Positions 44,121 to 55,407 of a stretch of DNA of 64,000 nucleotides are shown here, piece by piece. Position 1 is the stretch's first letter. Each line of letters opens with the position of its first letter. The stretch covers positions 372,001 through 436,000 of the forward strand of contig JAITYX010000133.1 in NCBI GenBank assembly GCA_021018815.1, read 5' to 3'. The stretch is from Talinum fruticosum (taxonomy: Eukaryota; Streptophyta; Magnoliopsida; Caryophyllales; Talinaceae). Both the position numbers and the translations under genes were made by a program. The notes below the pieces were generated by a model. The model ran no database searches and was not told the DNA's origin. It was given only the letters and a program-made list of their open reading frames with translations.

Positions 44121-46064
44121 TGATGAAATCCCAAGTCCTGTTTGAGGATTTGGATCTTGGACTATGTTTAGGCTGGTGCGACGGAAGCCAGTAAACCACA
44201 GAGACGCCCGAGCACCACATACATAGCCTTTTGCCTTGGGTCGATCCAAAAATCCCCTTTTCTTTTGGACGATCCAAAATCGGACCAAGCCTTCGAGAGA
44301 CAACGGAGTCCAGTCGCTGCATACAAGGAAATTCCAGTCTCGGAACACCGCATTTCATGATCACAATCATCAAAGTGCTGTGTTTTGGTCGTAAGACAGA
44401 TCCATCCGAGACTAAGAGCACGCATCCCGCACCAAAAATGAAACCCGCCAAAAATGGAAAACCCGCCAAAAATGGAAACTCGTAAAAAATAAAAACATTC
44501 CACTTTTGGAAAGTCTGTTATGGCTGGCGCCTACCACCCCAAAATTTTAAGTGGAACATAGCGTTTTTCCCAGGAGACTCCTTTGGTAGCACGCTAGGGC
44601 ACGAAACCCTAAAAATTCCTTTGTGGCCAGCACCGTGAACCGAGTCTTATCCCTTCTTTGCCCTGGTTCTATCCGGTTCAATCTCATGATTATCCCGACC
44701 GATTTTGTACCCTATTCCGGATGGCTGGCTGAGCATAAACCTAGGTCCGTCCTTTACCTAACCACTCCCTATAAATAGAGAGAGCCTTGGCTCTCATTCT
44801 CATTATGACTTATCCCTCAAAGTTACTCTGCTGTAATTCGCCTAAGACCTATTGAATACTCTCATCGATATTGTGATCTCTTAGTCCCTTTTCAGCCTAT
44901 TCCTTCTCTACTTCCATCATACCGCCTACATCTAACCCCTAAACTCCATCGATTACACATCCACCCACCTATCTCAACAAAATACTTACAAAAAGCCCCT
45001 TCAATTCACCACTGTCGCATCAAGAGGTCCAGATCCGAGATCCAAATCAGCAAGCCACCCGAGGGCACAGATCCAATCTTCAACAGCTTTATTTTATTTT
45101 TATGCTTTCTTTATCACTTTCCGTATTGTGGATTCGAGATGTATCACTTTTAATTCCTCCCCGCCTGATGTAATCTCTTTATTTTCCGCTTTCTTTTCTT
45201 TTTATTTTGCTTGTCTTTTCATTTTGTTTTCTTTATCGCTTTCCTTTTTCTCGCCTTTATCGTTTTCCTTTATTATTGTTTGGTTGGTTTAATTTTTCTT
45301 CGCATGTTGCTTGCTTGCTTTTGTACATTATTTTAATTCACTACTCGAATTAGTAATGGTCGTCTCCGGACGGGCAAGCATGGAAGGGTTTATCCCGTTT
45401 CGTACCCCCGCTCCCGAATTCGATTATCGGTTCAAAGATTGATGGAATCATTTTTCGCCTTTTTCAATCTTAGTTTTCCCATACTAAGACCGAGAGAGCA
45501 AATTTTTACCTTTGGTTTTTGTTAGTTTTTCTTCTTTTAAAAATTGATCGAAGACTCCTCTTCTTGCTTATTTCAATTCAAATTTGCTTCCCTTTTATTT
45601 TTGACTTAACGAGTGCAAAACAGGATCTGGATCTCGCTAAGGCGGGATAGAGGCCGAGGCTGACTTTCTCAGCCTTGGCCTCGGCTGGCGCCAGCCACCA
45701 TTAGGTGCGAGCCGCCACCTGCACCCTATGGTTAGTAGGCGGGGTCGGGTACAAATCGGTTTTTTCACACCGGTTCGCCACTAGAGCCTCACGGTAGAAA
45801 CAGAAACCCTAATTCCTATTTTTCGGTTAAGAAATAATATCATGGGACTTCGTAAATAATTACTAAAATAAAATGGTTAATAAAGCTGCCATTTAAACTT
45901 TGCCTAATTTAATAAAATTCGAAATCTTAATAAAAAGGTTTATCCCCACTTTCAAAACTATCTTCAAAACCCTAAAACCATTTTCCAACTTAAAAACCCT
46001 TATGCCAATGGTACGTGGAGAAGCTCGGTTCGGTCTCGGTGGGCCCGAGGCCATGGCTCCTACA
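44121..46064 (+). repeat. Tat-like gypsy LTR 1 (solo or truncated element)
   Basis: 1944 bp, starts TGATGAAATCCCAA and ends ggctccTACA, homologous to 61022-62924 over its length (shared tggctctcattctcattatgac/aagctctcatttgcatacgac region, aaaaagccc region and conserved terminal ..cctaca). It holds a TATA box TATAAATA at 44770-44777. It is followed directly by copia integrase sequence, not by a gypsy PBS. Confidence 0.75.
44770..44777 (+). promoter_or_regulatory. TATA box of Tat-like LTR 1
   Basis: TATAAATA in ccctataaatagagagagcc. The corresponding site in the LTR at 61022 is TACAAATA, a degraded form. Confidence 0.55.
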
Positions 46065-48404
46065 ATTACACTTTGCAGATTTATGTGACAAGAATGGGAT
46101 CACCCACAACTTCTCAGCTCCCGAACTCCTCAATAGAATAGAGTAGTGGAGAGAAAGAACATAACTCTTGAAGAAATAGGAAGGAAAATGATGATTCTAC
46201 CTTACTATTTTTAGGTCGAGGCGAGTCAACATAGCAAATTATACACTCAATAGATGCCTCATCAAAACTTTTCTGAAGAAGACACCCTATGAGCTGTACA
46301 AGAGAAAGAAGCCCAACATCTCCTACTTCAAACCATTTGGATGTAAATGCTATGTGCATAACAATGGTAAGGAACATCCGACTAAGTTTGATGCAAGGTT
46401 AGATGAAGGTATATTTATGGGTTACTCATCTCATAGTAAAGCTTATAGAGTTTTTAACAGGGGAACTAACAAAGTGGAAGAAAGTATCCACGTTGTTTTT
46501 GATGAGATTAACTAGGGCAGGACAAGTGAATCCACCTTCTTAAATCTCAAACTTAATAGAGATAAACATGATATTGCTCAAGTCGAGCTCAAAATGAGTC
46601 AAAATAAAAAACTATGGAAACTCGGAATGACCAAGTTCAAGAGCCAGCTCGGAATGTTGAAGAACAAGCCAATACATAAGCTCAAGCAAGAGCAACCAAC
46701 TAAAGATCAGCCCATTCAACCAACAAACTTGGTGAACCGAGAGGACATGTAGAGCTTTCAAGTATGCATCTAGTCACCCACTTGAGAACATACTTTCGAT
46801 ATCAACAAGTGGGGTAAGAACTCGTTCTTCTTTGCAAAATCTATGTGCATTTTTAGTATTCATATCATTAACTCGAACCTAAAAATGTACGAGAAACCTT
46901 ACTTGAACCTGAATGGGTAAAGGCTATGTAAGAGAACTGAATCAATTTGAAAGAAACCAAATCTAGACTCGACCAAATGACGTTCCGACCACCTAGTAAT
47001 AGGAACCAAATGGGTTTTCAAGAACAAACTGGATGAGGGAGGTGTGGTAGTTAGAAATAAAACCAGATTAGTTGCTCAGGGATATAACCAAGAAGAGGGA
47101 ATTGATTGTGGGGAAACCTTTACACTGTTGCTAGGATTGAGGCAATCAAAATTCTCTTAGCATTTGCATCTAGCATGAACATCAAGCTTTATCAAATGGA
47201 TGTTAAGTGTGCATTTGTTAATGGTTTTATTCAAGAAGAAGTTTATCTTGAGAAACCCCTGGATTTGAAAAACTCTCAATTTCCAAATCATGTTTTCAAA
47301 TTGCAAAAAGTTTCATATGGTCTCGAAACAAGCTCCTGGATTCAAGAAGAGGTTGGTATGAAAGACTAAGTAGTTTCTTGGTTGAAAATGAATTCAAAAG
47401 AGGTCAAATTAATAAAACTCTTTTCACAAAAACCAAGGGGAATGATTTTCTTATCATTCGGATCTATGTTGATGATATCATTTTTAGATCTACTAATGCA
47501 ACTCTATGCCAAGAGTTTTTGAGTTAATGAGACAGGAGTTCCAAATGAGTATGATGGGAGAATCAATTTCGTCCTTAGATTGCAAATCAAGCAAGAAATG
47601 GATGACATCTATGTCCATCAATCAAAATACACCAAAGAGTTATTGAAGAAATATAAGCTACAAGATGTGAAGCATGCAGCAAAACCTATGAGTAATAGTA
47701 TAAAATCGGACTCATATGAGAAAGGTAAAGTCGTAGATCATAAACTCCAAGAGGTATGATTGGATCTTTACTCTATCTCACATCTAGTAGGCCAGATATC
47801 ATGTGTAGTGTTTGCCTTTGTGCAAGGTTTCAAGCTAATCCTAAGAAATCACATCTCACTGCGATGAAGAGAATCTTTAGATATCTTGTAGGGACTCGGA
47901 CACTTGGTCTTTGGTATTCAAAGGACTCGGATCGGACCCTCATTGGATACTCAAATGCCGACTATGCTAGATACAAAGTTGATAGAAAGAGCACATCAGG
48001 AGCATGCTAATTTCTAGGTCAATCACTCATCTCTTGGCACTCAAAGTAGCATAGCTCGGTTGCTCTATCGACTATTGAGGCTGAGTACATAACATTAGGA
48101 GCTTGATGTGCTCGGATTCTCTGGATCAAGCAACACTTGAAGGATTTAGGACTGTCATTCACATCTATCCCAATCAAGTGTGATAATCAAAGTGTAATCA
48201 GCATCATTAAGAATCCAGTTCAAGCATTTAAAGACAAAACACATTGAGGTAAGGTATCATTTTGTGAGAGACCATTATGAGAAAGGTGATATTAAAATTG
48301 ATTTTATTCCTACGAAATTTCAATTAGCTGATGTTTTCACTAAACCTCCGAGTGAAGATCAGTTTTGCTTTATTAGGAATAAACTTGGCATGTTAATTGC
48401 ATGA
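46065..48404 (+). pseudogene. copia pol fragment (IN-RT-RH) of element G
   Basis: Integrase end from about 46070 (LCDKNGITHNFSAP, then VVERKN); RT from about 46890 with QMDVKCAFVNGFIQEEVYLE near 47197-47256 and YVDDIIF at about 47467; the conserved RT end YNASRPDIMCSVCLCARFQANPKKSHL-type segment (47790-47860); RNase H including KCDNQSVISI and a terminal RNKLGMLIA before the TGA at 48402-48404. Stops and frameshifts are scattered, although the RT catalytic box is intact. Confidence 0.85.
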
Positions 48405-48807
48405 TTATCAAAGTTAATTCATGAGTTATCATATTTCGATTGATTTTTATATGCTTTGTATAAATAACTAATGGATCGGTTAACACGGAATGAGACCGAG
48501 CTAGGAGTTATGATTTTTCTAAGTATGTTCCGAGTCACTCGGACACGTTATCGAGTCAAACTCGGACTATTAGCAAAATGGACTTCAAAATTCTGGAATC
48601 ATCTCTAGATAAATGGAGAATCTCATAAATGTTTTTGAAAATTCTTTCTTGTCTCTCTCTCTCGTCACGCAAATTGTCGAAGAACTAGTCATTGGAAGAA
48701 AGTCGCTTAGAAAACTAGTCTGTTACTCACAGGGAGACTCAACAGATCGATAAGCGTTGCTTGGTAGGTCGAGTCGAAAGGCGGTTGTACAATGAAAGCA
48801 TTTATTC

Positions 48808-48815
48808 TATAAATA
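48808..48815 (+). promoter_or_regulatory. TATA box upstream of ORF3 (element G)
   Basis: TATAAATA 180 bases before the ORF3 ATG, with a pyrimidine-rich leader (ctctcttcgctctc, ctctctctgtttctc) between. Same spacing and composition as in element B. Confidence 0.55.
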
Positions 48816-48987
48816 GCGCTGCTTCGTTTTCACTCCTTCACTTTACCTACTTATTGCTCGTAGTCTCACTCTCTTCGCTCTCAAACTTAATTACTCTCAC
48901 ACTCAAACCCTCTCTCTGTTTCTCAATCATCCGTGTTCTTCAATCTGTTTTCACTCTTACTCTCAAAATCTCTCTATCTCTTTCATT

Positions 48988-49644
48988 ATGCCTAAGAGAG
49001 GTTCAGCCATGGAAGAAGGTTTAGCCACAAAGAAGGCTAGAACCAAGTCCACTCGTTTTGAGGCTGCTCAAGGAAAGGGAAAAGCCCCCGCCTCAAAAGA
49101 CTTAAAGGTAATAGTTGCTCAGCATTTCTTCCTAGACGACAAATTCTTTCTAAAACCTTCCTTTTCCTGGTTAAAATCCACCATCAAAATTGGTGCTTTC
49201 AACTATCTCTACTTTTGTGAGTGCATCTACCCGTAACTCATTACCGAGTTCTACACTCACATGATAGCAAGAGATAATGTGATCTCTTCTATCATCCAAG
49301 GCAAGATAACTCATATCAATCTTGCTCTACTTCACAAAATCTTTGATGTGAAGTGTCTTTTTCTCAACCCTAATCATATCCCCTTCAATGAAGTCGCAGA
49401 TGACTTCTTTGACAAGTATGCGAAAGAAACTCCTCAATCCCGAAAGAACTTTTCCGTTACTCGGATGACTTTCAAAGCCGGACTTTTGTGCTGCATACTC
49501 ATGAGAACCTTCTTCTCTTATTTTCCCTCAAAAGAGAATCCCAACAACAAAGTTCCCAAGGTTCTCTTTGATTTTCATGAAGGATATGAGGTTGACCTCT
49601 TTCCTTTCATTCCGGAACAGATTGCTTCTATTCCATCCGACTGA
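48988..49644 (+). pseudogene. ORF3 of element G, interrupted by one stop codon
   Basis: Best-preserved copy of the third ORF. It starts MPKRGSAM at 48988, continues with a basic segment (KKARTK), a conserved FLDDKFF and SFSWLK region, and, after an in-frame TAA at 49234-49236, resumes in the same frame (THMIARDNVISSIIQGK, KCLFLNPNHIPFNEVADDFF, FHEGYEVDLFPFIPEQ) to a stop at 49642-49644. Element B has a lysine codon at the TAA position, so this is a point mutation. Homology to the C-terminal region of B continues beyond 49644 to about 50150 in shifted frames. The product is mainly alpha/beta-like with no predicted signal peptide at the start. The family is not identified with certainty. Confidence 0.65.
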
Positions 49645-50171
49645 AGTAGACTCCCTATCCTTTAAGAGCTCTTCTTATCTGCTATTTTCACTCGGTTTGA
49701 GGTTGAAATTCCTTCTAACCTAAACATGTGCCTAGAACCCACCGTTTGTTTTTGTAGAGGTGAACTTATAGGTCTTGGATACTAGGAAATCCAACTTGGT
49801 GTCCGGGTTCACTCCTTAGAATTAGCTCCTCCTCTTCCTCCACCTCGATTTAGACTGGTCCCGAGGTTCCACTTCTTCTTGTTGTACCATCTACTTCTCT
49901 GCCTGCCCTTCTATTGAACTTCGGAAGGTGGCAAATCAGCTTGTCTTTTTGACTAAAGAGTTGCAAACAAATCTAGGAGCCTTCCGGGCTTTCATACCAC
50001 TGCCGACTCGGATGGAAAGTCGAGCACGAGACTTAGATTTAGAAAAGTCGGGCCTTAATTATCGAGCTGAAAGAGGTGATCAAGCATCAAAATGATCAGA
50101 TTTGTCACCTCAAACAGAGAAGGTCTAAGGCGAAGAGGATTTAGAATATGAAGAAAAATAATCTGCAGAGT

Positions 50172-51200
50172 TGTAGGAACCACAGCTGGCGAGGCCAAAC
50201 CGAGCATCCCCATGAGCTTATTTTTAGCATAAGGGTTTTCGAAAGATGGAAAATGATTTAGGGTTTTGAAGATGCATTTTAGAAAGTGGGTATGAATCTT
50301 TTATTAAGATTTTCTAATTTTATTAAATCTGCTTAGTCAAAGTTCAAATGGAGGTTTTATTAATTATTTTTTTAAAAACTTATTTTCATAATTCCTGGGA
50401 TCTTATTTACTAATTAAAGAATAAATGAAAATTAGGGTTTTGGTCCTGCTATGAGGCTTTAGGGCTAGATTGGTGTGAAAACATAAATATGGACCAAAGC
50501 CTAGCCTACCGACCATCCAGGTGCGGCAGCGACTGTACCGGTGGTGGCGGGCGCCGGCCGAGGCCTTGGCCGATGAAATCAGCCTCGGGCTCTGCCCTGG
50601 TTGGCGATCCGAACCAATTTTTTTATTATTCCTGCAATCGAAAACACAAGGATGCAAATTCAATAAGAACAAAGCATAAAATAAGGGAGTCGCCGATCGG
50701 CTTTTAGGAAAGAAAAAACTAAAAAAACAAAAGCTCGCTCTTCCAATCTTAGTATGGGAAAACTAAGACTAAAAGAGGCTTAAAAATAGTCTCCATCGGT
50801 TATTGAACCGAGAATCGATTCGGGAGCGAGGGTACGAAACGTAGGGAAAACCCTTCCATTCCGCCCGTCCGAAGACGGCCATTACTAGTTCGAGTAGTGG
50901 ATTAAAATGATGTAAAACAAACAAGCAAGTGACATATTACGACGATAAATAAAAGCAACCAAACATAATAAATAAAGCGATAAAGAAATCGACAAAGAAA
51001 GGAAAAGTGAAAACTAAAAGAATTACATCGGTTAGGGAGGAATTAAAAGGAGCGATTACATCTCTTAAACCATAATACGTAAAGCGATAAAAAGCATCAA
51101 AATAAATAAACCATTTTAAGGTTGAACAATTGCTCTCATATTATCCCACCTTACCGATCCGGATCTCCATACTCAATCTCTTGCGGTGATTATTCACTAG
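50172..51200 (-). repeat. Tat-like gypsy LTR 2, inverted and 5' truncated
   Basis: Starts TGTAGGAACCACAG, the reverse complement of the family LTR end (..GGTTCCTACA), and matches LTR 1 and the 61022 LTR in reverse up to about 51200 (for example cgggagcgagggtacgaaac against gtttcgtacccccgctcccg). The U3 half with the TATA box is absent. It faces LTR 1 across the copia fragment. Confidence 0.75.
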
Positions 51201-51370
51201 GATATCGGGGACGAGATCCAAGAGTGGGACGAAGGCCGCTAGTGGACAAGCAAATGTTCAAAGGCGAACATTCATCCTCTCGAAGAAGTCTCCTCTCAAA
51301 TCTATTGTGGAGTCCCGCATGGATTGGTGTGCTACTCGTGGAAAGTTATGTGAAGACTCTATGACCGGAG
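51201..51370. other. Junction segment of uncertain origin
   Basis: Between the inverted LTR and the CACTA remnant. No clear homology to either. A short frame (51122-51364) is not supported as a gene. Confidence 0.3.
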
Positions 51371-51539
51371 GAAGTGTTCAATTGTAGCGCGCCGAGTCAA
51401 GTGTTTGGGCAACATGAAACGGATATGCCAGTCTATGTCTCCCCGACGACATACTACAATTTTTGTGCATGGAGGATATCATCGTATTCGCTATTACGCT
51501 TGGCATGATGTGAGTTAATATATTCATAATCGGTTTTTT

Positions 51540-52545
51540 TTCTTTTACTATTAATTTCAATTTCTAACTACATTCAATTAATATGTAAGGTGGCTGCACA
51601 AGATTGGGAAGGACTTCATTCGGTTTATGAACCCTAATTCCATTATTCAGGGAGTTGGGCTGAATCATGAACAATGAGTCACCTATATCTTCGATGTCGT
51701 GAAATATACTTGCAGAGGATAAAACATGGTAGTTGGCGGCATTCAATGAGAGGTGATTGTACAAATAATGAATTAATTAACCGATGAAGTTTTTATGTGG
51801 TGTTATATACTTCTATAAAAATGTGTTATTGTTGGTTATCTAGCCACCATCGGATGCTTGCTGTCATATATCCAAGGGCTAATATCACCTACTAGCTTGA
51901 TCCTCCGGGTCATGTTGTGAGGGAAGATATTAAGGACGTTGTCGAAATGTGAGTTTATACTTTTAATCATTTTATTCTGTTTTGTTAATTAGTAATCGTT
52001 CAATGGTATGTCTAACTTGAAATTTATTTTTCCGATTGAACAATAGTGCTCTACTATGTTATTATTATCGCAGAGGCATCAAAGACAAACAAGTGAATAA
52101 ACCGCAGACCACTAATTGTCCCTGTCAAGGTGAGGTTCTCTTGGTTATTAGAATCTACTTTAATGTTTTTCATTTTATATTACTTGGTAGCTACATATAG
52201 TACTAGCTAATTCTCTATGTGTTGGGAATGTATTTTATTTTTGTAGTGCCATATACAAGCTGGGGAATGTGGAGTGCGACTTCTACATTCTCTAGTAAAT
52301 GAAAGAGATTGTGACCGAACTCGATTTAAATCCTAGTCTCAAAGAGGTACACTTGCACTTATAATTAATTATATTCTTTTTTCATCTTGATTAACACTTG
52401 TACTTGACCTAATTAATATGTCTTTTACAACATTGGTTATAATATTTCCCAAGAAAGAAGCCACCCACTCCCTATACGGATGAAGTGCTTGAACGAGTTA
52501 AAACAAGGTTGAGCTGAGCTTGTATATAACCGTATAAAGAAATAG
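51540..52545 (+). pseudogene. Ulp1-like protease gene of the CACTA element (multi-exon, decayed)
   Basis: Segments resembling the C48/Ulp1-type peptidase commonly encoded by plant CACTA elements. A block HRMLAVIYPRANITY with DPPGHVVREDIKDVVE lies at 51847-51950. After an intron there is a block CHIQAGNVECDFYIL (about 52250-52297), corresponding to the Q-(P)G-EC active-site region, then MKEIVTELDLNPSLKE. The last exon KKPPTPYTDEVLERVKTRL ends near 52515. Introns begin with gtgag/gtaag-like donors (51508, 51948). Stops (for example after FYIL) and a one-base excess in the Q-C region make it defective. Confidence 0.6.
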
Positions 52546-52829
52546 GTATATATTTTCAGTTATTCTTCATTATTTGATTGGTCAAGTTTGTGATTTTAGT
52601 AGCCATACAGTTATAGGTATTTTAGTAGTCATATAGTTATAGGTATGTATGTTCATAGGTGTATATATTTTTACATTGTCTTGTACCATATACAAAATGT
52701 GATGAGTATGTTGTTTTGTATATATTCTGGTGAAGAGTGTATTGGATTGTGGTTTGTATATATGTTTGTATATGATTTTGTATAGAGGACAAGAAAACAC
52801 GAAAAAAATTATTTTAAAAAATTAGACTT

Positions 52830-53180
52830 ATTACTACGATTCTTAAGGCGTAACCGTAGTAAAAAGGTTCGGCTAGAGCCTATCACTACTATTCTTCACC
52901 TGAATTATAGTCACAGAGCTTATCTATGATGACGGTTCCTTCATTTGAACCGTCGTCATAGGTGCTCTGTAATAACTTTTTTTCAACCACATAGGAAGGC
53001 ATATGATAACGGTTTAGACGAAGAAATCCTCATCGTAGATAAGCCTATGACGACGGTTTTTCTATCTAAACCGTCGTCATATAGTGACCTATGACTACGG
53101 TTCAAAGGTGGTACATACAACGACGCCCACATACACAATGTTGGTTAACCGTAGTTAAATGTCGTTTTTAACCGTAGTTA
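52830..53180. repeat. CACTA subterminal repeat region
   Basis: Multiple copies of short motifs in both orientations: aaccgtagtaa, ctatgacgacggtt, aaccgtcgtcata, actacggtt, ccgtagttaaa. In CACTA elements such repeats bind the transposase accessory protein (TNPA type). Confidence 0.75.
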
Positions 53181-53204
53181 AAAGTGGTTTTCGTAGTAGT
53201 GTTT

Positions 53205-53760
53205 TCATCAATAAACTTAACTACTTTAGGTATAGGCTTTGTAATATTCATTTCAATCAACACTAGTGTCATAGTTTAGTCTACCCTTTTTACTTGTTAC
53301 TTTCTCTACAGCTATAGGTATACCAAGTAGGCTTGCCACCTTGCTAAGTCCATCTACACCCTGAATTTAGGGTGTAGTTGCAGGAATTGGACCCATATTG
53401 GAATTGAGCTAATTTCCATGTCAAACCCATCACCCAATGTCCGCTCCTTGACAATCATAGGTTTTTTTGTCAAAGTAATACACTCGATTGCTTGAGGACT
53501 TTGTCTCGATCTATTTTGGCATGAAATCGTATCGGATATACCCCATTTTCCTTTTCGAAAATTTTGTCAATGATTTATCTTCCCCAAATTCTCGCTTAAA
53601 AATCCTCCATCACCCCTAGAGTTGGGTTTGCTCCCAAAATCTTGCATAACAATGTAAAACTCCGGTACTCAACTTCGAGGCTATGTCGGTTTCTTCGCTT
53701 TTTTGAATTACACGCCCATTATGCTCAATTGGAGCAACAAAATCTAGTTTGAATCCTATA
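53205..53760 (-). pseudogene. DUF4283-like protein fragment
   Basis: The minus strand reads, across frames, a segment close to plant DUF4283 proteins: IPIWVQFLQLHPKF, then LSKVASLLGIPIAVEKVTSKK and a GRLNY block. Upstream there are FEKENG and RFHAKIDRDKVLKQ segments (about 53470-53580). DUF4283 proteins with zinc knuckles are associated with plant LINE/retroelement gag-like ORFs. Multiple stops; the zinc knuckle would lie past the CACTA end and is missing. Confidence 0.55.
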
Positions 53761-54109
53761 TTAAAAATTCTATCAAAATTAAACCCCGGTCCGTTTAGGG
53801 AGTAAGGCTTATAGTATCTACACTTTGTAGTCTATCAGCCCATGAGAGTGTTGGTCTGTGCTTGTTCAATTGAAATCATAGAGTTAGGTTTTGAAATACC
53901 TTGTGTCACTGTTCCATTGCTTTGGGGATTGGGAGATCTATGTTGCTCTGCAGCCTACTAGCATAATCGTACGGGATGCAACCGGTGAAATTGTTGGTGT
54001 TTTCTCGCTTGTAGATGGTTTTTAATGCTTAGAGACAAGAGCCTTCTTCTCCCTCCCCATTGCGAGCCGAGAAGTTTTCTCTCTCTAAGTTTTCTCTCTC
54101 ATCTTTCTA
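53761..54109. other. Unassigned spacer
   Basis: No gene recognised. Includes a CT-rich piece with tatataaata near 54107-54117 just before the gypsy leader fragment. Confidence 0.3.
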
Positions 54110-54535
54110 TATAAATAATCTATTGTTGATAGTCCTTGTTTATTTGCATTTTATTTTGCATTTAATCAAAATAAATTCATCTCCAATTAGGAGGATCCAT
54201 TTTTGCATTCCATTTGTACATAAGCCAAATTAAAAATCATCCAAAAACTAAGTTATTAGCATCATTACATTCCATTTCAATTGCTTTGCATTTCTTAAGT
54301 GCATCCAAATAAAAGCGAGTCTTTCTTTCTTAGTCTTATTGGGTCTTGCACTTGAGTCCTTTCCTCCCAAAAGTTGGTGCTCCTACACATAATCCTAAGC
54401 GGTTATCCTTTGCGTTGCGAACAGTGGAAGCCTATCACCATTGAGTTTCGTCGAATCCGAGCTCCAAAGGTTAGAACGCCTTAGCAAAGAGTCCAGTACC
54501 TCTTCCCCTCGCTCTACACCTCCCAAACTTGTAAT
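54110..54535 (+). repeat. Tat-like gypsy leader fragment
   Basis: Homologous to 56040-56600 of element E: aataaattcatctccaattagg, cattgagtttcgtcgaatccgagctccaaag and the cttcccctcgctctaca end. It lies upstream of an LTR in the same orientation, so leader and LTR occur in the order leader-LTR-leader. Confidence 0.7.
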
Positions 54536-55388
54536 CACATTTAAATTCCTCCCTGCTTGATGTGATATTTTTATTTTCATTTTTGTTTCTTTCTGTTTTT
54601 CTTTTCGTTTCTTTATCGCTTTCGTTTATTGCTTTTCATATATGCTTTTATTGCTTTTTATTAGCATGCTTTGATTGCTTTTAATTTCCTATCTTATTAT
54701 GTCGTATGCCTGTTTTTAATGCGTTATCTAAACTCCCTCTCAAACCACTAAAGGCCGTCTTTTGACGAGTGGAATGAAAGGGCTTATCCCTACGTTTCAT
54801 ACCCTCACCCCGACTTTGGATTCTCGATTCTAGACCGATGGAGTCAATTTTAAACCTTTTCCAAGCTTAGTTTTCCCATACTAAGATTGGAACTCTAATT
54901 TACTTCTCCTAATCTGCTTCTTGCCTTTTTTGACTCGAAAATAAAAAAGTGGGTTTTTAGATCTGATAGCCGGGCCAAAGGCCCGGACTCATAACCTCGA
55001 GACACGCCCCTTGGCCGGCGCGGCTTTCGCCAATGTCGGACGATAAGAGGGTAGGGTTTCGGTCCAAGCTGGTGTTTTCACATCGGTTTGGCCCGAAGCC
55101 CTACGCCGAATCAAATAAATCCTTAATTTGTTTTATTTTTCAATTATGAAATAATATCCCGTGATTTCTAAAAATAATTCCTAAAATAAAATGATTAATA
55201 AATTTGCCATTCAATCTTACTTAATTATTTTTAAATCGGATTATCAAACTCGGAAATCGTAATAAGAGATTTATCCACACTTTCAAAAACTAAATCTTCA
55301 AAACTCAAATCATTTCCATCTTCAAAAAGGAAAATCCCGCCGATTGGTGGGGAAGCTCAATCCCGGGGTAAGGGTCGTGGTTCCTGTA
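54536..55388 (+). repeat. Tat-like gypsy LTR 3 (element E 5' LTR), 5' truncated
   Basis: Matches 61980-62924 (tttaaattcctcc, gccgtcttttgacg, ggattctcgattctagaccgatgg) and ends ggttcctGTA at 55388, where relatives have CTACA. The U3 region with its TATA box is missing. Confidence 0.75.
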
Positions 55389-55389
55389 G

Positions 55390-55407
55390 TGGTGACTCCA
55401 TCGGGAA
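55390..55407 (+). promoter_or_regulatory. Primer-binding site of element E
   Basis: tggtgactccatcgggaa, one base after the LTR end. This resembles the TGGCGACTCC-type PBS seen in Tat/Ogre elements. The tRNA identity (often Arg) is from memory and not verified. Confidence 0.6.

Larger units (their letters stand above)
46065..50171 (+). mobile_element. Element G: SIRE/Maximus-like copia fragment (IN to ORF3), no LTRs
   Basis: Begins in the integrase core and runs through RT, RNase H and ORF3 to about 50165. It is closely related to elements B and C in all parts. No LTR, PBS, gag or polypurine tract is present. On both sides it meets Tat-like LTR ends in opposite orientations (46064 and 50172). 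Confidence 0.82.
51371..53201 (+). mobile_element. CACTA (En/Spm) transposon, 3' end
   Basis: The right terminus ends ..GGTTTTCGTAGTAGTG at 53201, the reverse complement of CACTACTACGAAAACC, a canonical CACTA end. The 350 bp before it are rich in short direct and inverted motifs (accgtagt, gacggtt, aaccgtcgtcat), the subterminal repeats expected of this superfamily. Upstream is a plus-strand gene with Ulp1-protease-like motifs. The left end is missing, so the 3-bp target duplication cannot be tested. Confidence 0.85.

Noticed and set aside
44098..44503. Several frames of 80-120 residues on the minus strand and one on the plus strand
   Set aside because: They lie wholly in the Tat-like LTR and are not conserved in the homologous LTR at 61022.
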